Source of the DNA: CALCHX01 sp035761165
GTDB lineage: Bacteria > Gemmatimonadota > Gemmatimonadetes > Gemmatimonadales > Gemmatimonadaceae
Assembly: GCA_035761165.1 (NCBI GenBank)
Contig: DASTRO010000072.1
Span: 1 to 23,382 of the forward strand
DNA: 23,382 bases
Direction: 5' to 3'
Under the pieces are notes generated by a model, which ran no database searches, had not been told where the DNA came from, and saw only the letters and a list, made by a program, of their open reading frames with translations. Position numbers and translations under genes: made by a program. This document shows, in pieces, positions 1 to 6,413 of the stretch (its first letter is position 1; each line of letters starts with the position of its first letter).

Positions 1-730
1 CGTGGACCGTGGAGGTCTCGCCGCGGAGCGCCGCGCCGGTGAGCAGGAGGCCGGCGAAGCCGAAGGCGGCGCCGCGCGCCACCGTGCCGGCGCGGGCGAG
101 GCGCACCACCCACCGGCGGCTCGCCTCGCCCAGCTCCCGCCGGTCGAGCCGCGCCCCGAACTGGTCGGCCAGCGCGGCGGCCTTGTAGACGAGCCAGACC
201 CCGGAGGCGATCAGCCCGAGGCCGGTCGCGCCGACCACGAGCTGGACGGCCGGCGCCTCGAAGGACAGGCGCAACCAGTGGCGCACCCACGCCGCGCCCA
301 GCGCGGCCGGCGCCGCGACGAGGCCGAGCGCGATGCCCGCGAGGCCGAGGTACACCACGCCGGTGAACGCGTCCACGACCCGCGTCACGACGCCACCCAG
401 GTCGCGGCCGTGCCCCTCCGGGTCGCGCGCCGCGGACACGATGGAGAGCGTCGCGTAGCCCACCAGCCCCACGCCGAGCAGCGCCGCCAGGATGCGGCCG
501 AAGGGGAGCGCCGCCACCCGCTCGATCGCCTCGCGCGAGCCCGCCGCCTCCTCACCCACGCCGACGGCGACCCCCAGGCCGAGCGCGCCCATGACGACGT
601 AGACCACGCCCTTGGCGACGTAGCCCAGCCGCGCCGCCCACCCCTGCCACCCCGTCGGGAGCGGCTCGGCGATGCGGCGGTCGTGGCCCCGGGTGGGCGG
701 AAGCAGCGGGCGTGCGGGCTCGGCCGTCAT
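1..730 (-). CDS. DUF1206 family integral membrane protein (3' part beyond window)
   Basis: An open frame runs on the minus strand from an ATG at 730-728 to the left edge with no stop, giving 243 codons of an incomplete protein. After a short soluble N-terminus (about 30 residues, Pro/Arg rich) it shows repeated pairs of hydrophobic helices, beginning near LGYVAKGVVYVVMGALGLGV at about residues 36-55. Later units carry GVVYLGLAGIALGL and ARAGTVARGAAFGFAGLLL. The recurring 'R-G/Y-VA-KG-V-Y--G' opening of each unit is typical of DUF1206, a family of three tandem two-helix repeats whose function is not known. No enzyme motif is visible. It lies downstream of the efflux operon on the same strand, with 152 bp and a large hairpin between them, so it is probably transcribed separately. 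The family call is fairly secure; function is unassigned. Confidence 0.8.
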   Translation of the reverse strand, partial: MTAEPARPLLPPTRGHDRRIAEPLPTGWQGWAARLGYVAKGVVYVVMGALGLGVAVGVGEEAAGSREAIERVAALPFGRILAALLGVGLVGYATLSIVSAARDPEGHGRDLGGVVTRVVDAFTGVVYLGLAGIALGLVAAPAALGAAWVRHWLRLSFEAPAVQLVVGATGLGLIASGVWLVYKAAALADQFGARLDRRELGEASRRWVVRLARAGTVARGAAFGFAGLLLTGAALRGETSTVH

Positions 731-785
731 GGTCGCCGAACGCTCGGGTCCGGCGCCCTGCCGCGCAAGGGAGGACGGCGAGCGA

Positions 786-861
786 ACAGCGCTCAGCGGT
801 CAGCGCGACGGCCCTTGATTGGCCAGTACTGGCCAGCCCGAGGCCGTTCCGCTGAGCGCTG
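786..861. terminator. Nested inverted repeats, likely terminator of the efflux operon
   Basis: Three stems nest inside each other between the emrB-like stop (883) and the DUF1206 start (730). The outer stem has 13 bp (786-798 with 849-861), the middle stem is ACGGCC/GGCCGT (807-812 with 842-847), and the centre is a perfect 16-bp palindrome TGGCCAGTACTGGCCA (819-834). A further 20-bp palindrome occupies 855-874. There is no clear U tract. The position just past a minus-strand stop suggests termination or mRNA 3'-end protection; this role is inferred. Confidence 0.5.
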
Positions 862-882
862 AGCGCTCAGCGCTGATCGCTG

Positions 883-2517
883 CTATTCCAGATACATCTC
901 CACCTTCCCCGCCGGCTTCGTCTTCCGCACGAGCAGCAGCAGCGGGATGCAGGAGAGCAGGATCAGGCCGCTCAGGTAGTACACGCGGCCGAAGGCGATC
1001 ACGTTCGCCTGCACGGCGAGCTGCGCATCCATCGCCCGCAGCGCCATCGCGTGCGCCGTGCTCGGGTCCGAGCCCTTCGCGACGAAGGCGCGCGTCATCG
1101 CCGCCACGCGCTCCAGCGCGATCGGGTCGGTGACGCCCACGTGCTCGGCCAGGATCGCCTTGGCCTCCGCCGTGAAGCGCGTCAGCAGCGTCGCCATCAG
1201 GGCGATGCCGAACGAGCCGCCGAGCGTGCGGAAGAAGTTGTAGAGCGCCGTGCCCTGCGGCATCTCCCGCGGGCTCAGGTCGGCGAGCGTGATGTTGGTG
1301 AGCGGCACGAACATCAGGCCGAGCCCGAAGCCGCGCCAGATGAGCGGCCAGAAGAAGTCGTGCGTGCCGCTCTCCGTCGTCAGGTGCGAGAGCTCCACCA
1401 TCGACCAGAAGAAGAAGACGGCGCCCACCGTGACCACGAGCCGCGCGTCGATGTTCTTCGTCAGCTTGCTCGACGTGCCCATCGTCACCGCCGTGGCCAG
1501 CGCGCCCGGGAGCAGCACGAGCCCCGTCTGCTGCGCGGTCATGTGCAGCATGTTCTGCAGGAACACCGGCAGCACGAACACCGAGCCGAGGAGCGCCACG
1601 CCGAAGACGACGCCGATGATCACGCCCACCCACATCTCACGGTGGCGCAGCACGCGGAAGTCGATCACCGGCTCGTCCACCGTGAACTCGCGCCAGACGA
1701 GCAGCACGCCGGCCACCACGCTGATCGCGGCCAGCGCCGCCATCAGCGGCGACTCGAACCAGCCGTCGCGCTCGCCGTGCTCCAGCAGGTACTGCAGCGC
1801 GCCGACGCTCACCGTGAGGAGCGCGATGCCGAGGAAGTCGATCGTCTTCGACTTCTGCTGGTGCGCGCTGTCGCGCACGTAGGCGGCGATCATGACGGCG
1901 GCGAGGATGCCGATCGGCAGGTTGATGTAGAAGATCCACGGCCAGCTGAAGTTGTCCGTGATCCACCCGCCGAGCGTTGGGCCGATGGTGGGGCCCACCA
2001 TGATGCCGACGCCGAAGAGCGCCATCGCCGTGCCGGCCTCGCGGCGCGGGAAGGCCTCGTAGAGGATGGCCTGCGACGTCGCGATCAGCGCGCCGCCGCC
2101 GATGCCCTGCACGACGCGCCAGAAGACGAGCGCGCCGAGCGAGCCCGAGGCGCCGCAGAAGAAGGACGCCGCGGTGAAGATGAGGATGGAGGTGACGAAG
2201 TAGCGCGTGCGGCCGAAGAAGCCGGCCAGCCAGCCGGTCATCGGGATGACGATGACGCTGGCCAGGATGTACGCGGTGGAGACCCAGGCGATCTCGTCGA
2301 TGCTCGCGCCGAAGTTCCCCATCATGTGGGGGATGGCGACGTTGACGATCGAGCTGTCGATCACCTGCATCACGCTCGCGAGGACGACGGCGAGGGCGAT
2401 GATGTACTTGTGCGGGTCGCCGGTATCGGCGGCCGGCGCCGCGCGGGGTGCGGCGGCGGCCACCGTGCCGGTGACCTCCGCCGCCCCCGGCCGGGCCGGT
2501 GCGACTGCAGTGCTCAT
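883..2517 (-). CDS. emrB: DHA2-family multidrug efflux MFS transporter (EmrB/QacA type)
   Basis: The product has 544 residues, the usual size for 14-helix DHA2 drug:proton antiporters in the inner membrane. Visible family motifs are DSSIVNVAIPHM (residues 54-65, start of helix 1 with the conserved acidic residue D54), GWLAGFFGRTRYF (95-107, motif A) and GVGIMVGPTIGPTLGGW (169-185, motif C, the antiporter signature). The N-terminal 35 residues are Ala/Pro rich and cytoplasmic. The ATG at 2517 lies 19 bp after the stop of the HlyD-type gene, and the order regulator > TolC > EmrA > EmrB indicates a complete tripartite pump in one operon. Substrates cannot be read from sequence; hydrophobic drugs or uncouplers are typical of the family. 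Confidence 0.93.
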   Translation of the reverse strand: MSTAVAPARPGAAEVTGTVAAAAPRAAPAADTGDPHKYIIALAVVLASVMQVIDSSIVNVAIPHMMGNFGASIDEIAWVSTAYILASVIVIPMTGWLAGFFGRTRYFVTSILIFTAASFFCGASGSLGALVFWRVVQGIGGGALIATSQAILYEAFPRREAGTAMALFGVGIMVGPTIGPTLGGWITDNFSWPWIFYINLPIGILAAVMIAAYVRDSAHQQKSKTIDFLGIALLTVSVGALQYLLEHGERDGWFESPLMAALAAISVVAGVLLVWREFTVDEPVIDFRVLRHREMWVGVIIGVVFGVALLGSVFVLPVFLQNMLHMTAQQTGLVLLPGALATAVTMGTSSKLTKNIDARLVVTVGAVFFFWSMVELSHLTTESGTHDFFWPLIWRGFGLGLMFVPLTNITLADLSPREMPQGTALYNFFRTLGGSFGIALMATLLTRFTAEAKAILAEHVGVTDPIALERVAAMTRAFVAKGSDPSTAHAMALRAMDAQLAVQANVIAFGRVYYLSGLILLSCIPLLLLVRKTKPAGKVEMYLE

Positions 2518-2536
2518 CAGGCGGGGTCCGGGGGCC

Positions 2537-3697
2537 TCAGCGCGTCAGCACGCTGACTTCGGTGGACATGCCGGGGCGCAGCGGCCGCTGCTCGCCGCAG
2601 CCCTGCAGCACCTCGAGGCGCACGGGGATGCGCTGCACCACCTTGGTGAAGTTGCCGGTGGCGTTGTCCGGCGGCAGGAGCGCGAAGCGCGCCCCGGTGG
2701 CCGAGCCGATGCTCTCCACCCGCGCCTCCACCGTGCAGTCGGGATAGGCGTCCACCTCGATCTCCGCCGGGCTGCCCACCCGGATGCCGGCGAGCTGCGT
2801 CTCCTTGAAGTTGGCCGTCACCCACACGCCGGTGTCGGCGACGATGCTGAGCAGCGGCTGGCCGGGCTGCACGAGCTGCCCGGGCTCCACCTGGCGGCGC
2901 GCCACCGTGCCGCTGGCCGGGGCCACGACGTGCGTGTAGGAGAGCTGCAGCGCGGCGTTGTCGCGCGCCACGCGGGCGGCCTCGAGCCGCGCCTGGGCCA
3001 GGCGCACGCCGGCCCGCGCCTGCGCCACCGACGAGCCGGCCGCCTCCGCCTGTCGCTGCACGGCGCGCAGGTTGGCGGCGTCCTGGTCGGCCGCGGCCTG
3101 CGCCGCGTCCAACGCCTGGCGCGACACGATCTGCTTGGCCGCCAGCTCCTTCGCCCGCGCGAGGTCGGCGTTGGCGCGCGTGAGCGTGGCCTGCGCGGCG
3201 GCGATCTGCGCCTCCAGCGCCGACTCGCGGCCGGCCGCCTCGGCCACCGCGGCTCGCGCCTGGCCCGGCGCATCGCCCACGCCCACCGCCGCCTGCGCGG
3301 CCTGCAGCTCGGCCTCCGCCTGCGCCAGCCGCAGTCGGTAGTCGGCGTCGTCGATCACGAGCAGCGTGTCGCCCGCGTGCACCGGCTGGTTCTCCTCCAC
3401 GCGCAGCGACTCCACGTAGCCCCCCACCTTGGCGAGCACGGGGAGGACGTGGCCGTCCACCTGCGCGTTGTCGGTGCTCTCGTGCACGCGTGCGTAGCTC
3501 CACTTCTGCCACCCCCAGATGAGGGCGGCGATGGCGGCGATCGCCACCAGGCCGAGCATGATCGGCCGCCGGCGCGACGTGGACTCGGCCCGACGCCCGG
3601 CGCGGGCCGGCGCGCTGGGCGCGGCCGGTGGCGCCGCCGTCGCGGTCCCGGCGCGGTCACCGTCCCGATCGAGGTCCTGCTGGATCTGTGTAGCCAT
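2537..3697 (-). CDS. emrA: HlyD/EmrA-type periplasmic adaptor (membrane fusion protein)
   Basis: This 386-residue protein would link the EmrB-type pump to the TolC-type channel. It has a cytoplasmic Ala/Pro/Arg-rich N-terminus, one transmembrane helix at about 46-63, the EmrA-typical STDNAQVDGHV strand (74-84) leading into the first biotinyl/lipoyl-like half (VGGYVESLRVEENQPVHAGD, 91-110), a long Ala/Gln/Glu-rich coiled coil (about 120-235), and the second lipoyl half plus beta-barrel (SYTHVVAPASGTVARRQVEPGQ onward). The ATG at 3697 is preceded at short distance by AGGA. It lies 32 bp after the TolC-type stop and 19 bp before emrB. The two-half lipoyl and coiled-coil architecture makes the call firm. 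Confidence 0.93.
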   Translation of the reverse strand: MATQIQQDLDRDGDRAGTATAAPPAAPSAPARAGRRAESTSRRRPIMLGLVAIAAIAALIWGWQKWSYARVHESTDNAQVDGHVLPVLAKVGGYVESLRVEENQPVHAGDTLLVIDDADYRLRLAQAEAELQAAQAAVGVGDAPGQARAAVAEAAGRESALEAQIAAAQATLTRANADLARAKELAAKQIVSRQALDAAQAAADQDAANLRAVQRQAEAAGSSVAQARAGVRLAQARLEAARVARDNAALQLSYTHVVAPASGTVARRQVEPGQLVQPGQPLLSIVADTGVWVTANFKETQLAGIRVGSPAEIEVDAYPDCTVEARVESIGSATGARFALLPPDNATGNFTKVVQRIPVRLEVLQGCGEQRPLRPGMSTEVSVLTR

Positions 3698-3729
3698 GGT
3701 TCCTGGAAGAGCGAGTGTGATGGGGACGT

Positions 3730-5235
3730 TTATGGAAGCTCGGTGACCGTGCCGCCCGCCGCGGCCAGCGTGACGCGGGCGCTGTGCTGCGCGGCCAGCG
3801 CATCGACCAGCTGGGTGCGTGCGGTGTTGAGGGCGAGCGAGGCGCTGACGATGTCGGCGTTGCCGCTCACCCCGGCGGCGAAGCGCTCGCGCGCCTGCGC
3901 CACTTCCTGTTGGGCCAGGCGCAGCCGCTCGCGCGCCGCCTCCACCTGCTCGCCGGCCGCCGCCAGATCCAGCGCGGCGCTCCGCACCTCGAGTGCCACC
4001 TGCTGGCGCAGGTCGCGACGCCGCACGTCGAGCTCGCGCGCCACGGCCTGCTGCTCCTCGACGCGGCTCTCGCGGCGGAAGCCCTCGAAGAGCGGCACCG
4101 AGAGCTGCACGCCGTAGGTGTAGGTGTTGAGCAGGTGCGAGTAGTCGAGCCCCGTGCCGCCGTCGTCGATGAAGACGCCGATCGTGGGGAGCCGCTCGGC
4201 GCGGATGGCCGCGACGTCGCGGCGCGCCGCCTCGAGCTGGAGCTCCGCCGCACGCACGTCGGCGCGCTGCTGCATGGCCTGCTCGACGATCGGTGCGACG
4301 CCCGGCGTGCCGGCGATCGCGGCCGCGGCCGTCGTCGGGGCCAGCGTGTCGGGGATGACGAGGGGCGTGTCGAGCGGCAGGCCGAGGGCGCGGCGCAGCT
4401 CGAGCTGCGTGCGGTCGCGATCGGCGCGCGCGGCGATGAGCTGCGCGTGCGCGGAGGCCACCTGCGCCTCGGCGCGCGTCACGTCCAGCCCCACGCCCAC
4501 GCCCGCCTCGAGCTGGTCGCGGGCGATGCCGAGCAGATCGGCGGCCAGCGCCGAGTCGGCCTCGCGGGCGCGTACCAGCGCCGCGGCGCGGACCGCCCGG
4601 ATGAAGCTCTGCGCGCCGGCCAGCGCCGCCGACTCGGCGCTGCGCTCGACGACGGCGCCGGCCGCCTCGGCCTCGGTGCGCGCCGTGCGCACGCGGGCCA
4701 GCGCCGGCAGGTCGAGCAGCGGCGCGGCGACGCGCCCGCGCACGTCCACCGTGCGCACCGGGCCCTCGATCTGGCCGTTCGGGTCGAAGAGCGGCGGCTG
4801 GCCGGGCTCGGTCGGGAAGTCGATGCCGAAGGAGGCGGTGTTGAAGGTGCGCTGGCCGTCGCTCAGCTCGAGCGAGGCGGAGGGGAGCAGGTCGGCGCGC
4901 TCCTGGCCAATGCGGGCCTCGGCCTGGGCGGCGCGCAGTCGCGCCGCCTCCACCCCGGCGCTGCGCTCGGCAGCGATGCGCGCCGCGGCGCCGGGCGAGG
5001 TGAGCACGACGACGCTGTCGGCCGTGGCGGCCCCACCGGCCGGCGCGACCTGCGCCCCGGCCGTCGCGACGGGGACGAGCAGCGCCGCGGCGAGCGTGGT
5101 GGCCACCGTGGTCACGGTGGCGGCGAGGACGGCGCCCGGTCGGCGGCGACGTGAAGCGGCCGGGGAGGCCCGGCCGCGGGAGTTCAGGGACACGGTATCG
5201 ATCAGGGACAGGTGTGAATCGGGATCAGCGCCCAC
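3730..5235 (-). CDS. TolC-family outer membrane efflux channel
   Basis: This 501-residue outer-membrane factor would complete the EmrAB-type pump by giving an exit duct through the outer membrane. The N-terminal 60 residues hold an Arg cluster and a long Ala/Val/Thr hydrophobic stretch ending in TAGAQ, a signal peptide. The rest shows the two OEP repeats, with long Ala/Glu/Arg helices such as EARIGQERADLLPSASLEL and AAIRAERLPTIGVFIDDGG and the typical YGVQLSVPLFEGFRRESRVE of the second repeat. The GTG start at 5235 overlaps the last 11 bases of the upstream regulator, suggesting translational coupling. A second GTG at 5193 is possible and would give a more usual signal peptide length, so the exact start is uncertain. 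Confidence 0.9.
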   Translation of the reverse strand: MGADPDSHLSLIDTVSLNSRGRASPAASRRRRPGAVLAATVTTVATTLAAALLVPVATAGAQVAPAGGAATADSVVVLTSPGAAARIAAERSAGVEAARLRAAQAEARIGQERADLLPSASLELSDGQRTFNTASFGIDFPTEPGQPPLFDPNGQIEGPVRTVDVRGRVAAPLLDLPALARVRTARTEAEAAGAVVERSAESAALAGAQSFIRAVRAAALVRAREADSALAADLLGIARDQLEAGVGVGLDVTRAEAQVASAHAQLIAARADRDRTQLELRRALGLPLDTPLVIPDTLAPTTAAAAIAGTPGVAPIVEQAMQQRADVRAAELQLEAARRDVAAIRAERLPTIGVFIDDGGTGLDYSHLLNTYTYGVQLSVPLFEGFRRESRVEEQQAVARELDVRRRDLRQQVALEVRSAALDLAAAGEQVEAARERLRLAQQEVAQARERFAAGVSGNADIVSASLALNTARTQLVDALAAQHSARVTLAAAGGTVTELP

Positions 5236-5707
5236 CGGCCGCGGCGGCCCGCGTCGGCCGCGTCGCGCGCCAGCGCTGGAGCGCGCTCGCGAGGTTGAGG
5301 ATCGAGTGGTCGAGCCCCTCGGCGAAGTCGGCGAGCCGCTCGTCGACGACGGTCGACTGCCCGTGCAGCGCGCGGCGCCCCTCGGTGAGGGTCTCGTGGA
5401 TGCGGCGCCATCGTCGCAGCCGCTGCTCCATGAGGTTCGAGAGGAGGTCGGGACGGACGCGATAGTAGTCGCGCCGGTCGCCCGGCCGGCTCACGCGCTC
5501 GACGAGGCCGCGCTGCTCGAGGCGTCGCGTGTCGAGGCTGACGCTCGCCTTGCTGACGCCGAGCGTCTCGGCCAGCTCGTCGAGCGAGAGGTCGTCGGGC
5601 GAGACGAGCAGGAGGCCGAAGATGCGTCCGGCGATGCGCGGCAACCCGTCCTCGCTGAGGACGACGCCCATGCGCTCGACGAATTCCGAAGCGGCCGGCT
5701 TCGTCAC
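5225..5707 (-). CDS. GbsR/MarR-family transcriptional regulator of the efflux operon
   Basis: This 160-residue regulator has a winged helix-turn-helix at about residues 38-88 (LSLDELAETLGVSKASVSLDTRRLEQRGLVERV followed by the wing SRPGDRRDYYRV). The first helices (EFVERMGVVLSEDGLPRIAGRIFGLLL) match the GbsR branch of the MarR superfamily. The start is GTG at 5707, with GGAG seven bases upstream. It is the first gene of the operon, with tolC overlapping its stop, and the promoter ahead carries a dyad, so autorepression and control of the pump are likely. The inducer is unknown; GbsR itself senses choline, but here the context points to a drug-type ligand. Confidence 0.9.
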   Translation of the reverse strand: MTKPAASEFVERMGVVLSEDGLPRIAGRIFGLLLVSPDDLSLDELAETLGVSKASVSLDTRRLEQRGLVERVSRPGDRRDYYRVRPDLLSNLMEQRLRRWRRIHETLTEGRRALHGQSTVVDERLADFAEGLDHSILNLASALQRWRATRPTRAAAAGGR

Positions 5708-5763
5708 GTGAGTCTCCGAGAGTGCGGGGCCGCGGCGCGGCGGCGGGATGGGTGTGACATGTT

Positions 5764-5799
5764 ATACGTTTAATATAAACTAAACGTTTTGAACGACAA
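5764..5799 (-). promoter_or_regulatory. Promoter and probable operator of the regulator-efflux operon
   Basis: This is a markedly AT-rich island in GC-rich DNA. On the minus strand, TTGTCG (5799-5794) and TATATT (5777-5772) are separated by 16 bp, a plausible -35/-10 pair. An inverted repeat ACGTTTA (5766-5772) - 8 bp - TAAACGT (5781-5787) covers the -10 and spacer, where a MarR/GbsR dimer would block polymerase. The binding assignment is inferred from position and symmetry only. Confidence 0.6.
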
Positions 5800-5864
5800 G
5801 CGGGCGCGGACGATGGAAAGGCGGCCGCGGATCACGCGGTGCGCCGGCGAGCTGCGGAGCTGCG

Positions 5865-6091
5865 GAACGGCCTGCCGCGGATCACGCCGCGCGCCTCTGG
5901 CGCGACCCGGCTCGGTTCCTCGGTACGCCCGAGCTCCTCGCGCCGGTGCTGGCACCAACGCTCATGGGGAACACTGATGCGACGGAGGGGCCGGATGCGA
6001 CGGATCGTCCCTCGCCGTTCCACGGCTCCGCGCGCCAGGACCGGAACTGGTTCGGGTGGGGTGCTACCCATCCCACGCCGCCTCACGCCGG
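5865..6091. repeat. Dispersed repeat element 1, arm A
   Basis: This segment matches 18726-18945 (arm C) in direct orientation: in the best-aligned ~189 positions I count about 18 mismatches. Shared blocks include CGAGCTCCTCGCGCCGGTGC, AACGCTCATGGGGAACAC and GGGTGGGGTGCTACCCATCC. It also matches 6192-6382 (arm B) and 19228-19420 (arm D) as reverse complements, less closely. It fills the gene-free gap between the efflux operon promoter and the TonB receptor stop. I see no transposase or terminal direct repeats. Reading frames in it are not conserved without stops. Confidence 0.8.
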
Positions 6092-6191
6092 GACCGGAGA
6101 AGCTGGGGGGGTGGGCTCCTCTCCGCTCCGTCCCTCCGCTCACCCGGTCTGGCGCATGGAGCCGAAGGGGCTGAGGAGCTCACCCCCGATC

Positions 6192-6382
6192 ATCCCGGCC
6201 CCGGTGCACGGCGCCGTGGACGCCACGGGGAGCGATCCGACGCATCCGGTTCATCCGCTGCATCCGCTTCCCCCATGAGCGTTGATGCTGGCCCACGGCC
6301 CGTGGAGCCCCGGCGTATCGAGGAGCCGATCCGCGTGCGCCGCCGGCGCGCGGCGGAGATCCGCGGCAGGCCGTTGGGCAGC
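6192..6382. repeat. Dispersed repeat element 1, arm B (inverted relative to A)
   Basis: Read on the opposite strand, this arm resembles arm A: GATCCGACGCATCCGG, CCCATGAGCGTTGATGC and GGAGATCCGCGGCAGGCCGTT align with the reverse complement of A. A and B are separated by about 100 bp, so a transcript through the region could fold into one long imperfect hairpin. Arm B begins about 30 bases past the TonB receptor stop, counted along the receptor's transcription. It shares CACCCCCGATCA-like and CACGGCGCCGTGGA blocks with arm D, so B and D form a second subtype. Confidence 0.7.
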
Positions 6383-6413
6383 TCCGCGGGAGGCAGTTCC
6401 GTGATCTCTCGGC

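Noticed and set aside
5946..6091. A short frame (MLAPTLMGNTDATEG and onward) similar in arms A and C of the repeat, possibly a repeated peptide gene
   Set aside because: In arm C the frame is closed by TGA at 18898-18900, and differences between copies include first-position changes and indels with no sign of protein constraint. The repeat explains the similarity.
5826..6400. Insertion sequence with transposase remnant
   Set aside because: No frame resembles a transposase, and no terminal repeats or target duplications are evident at the edges.
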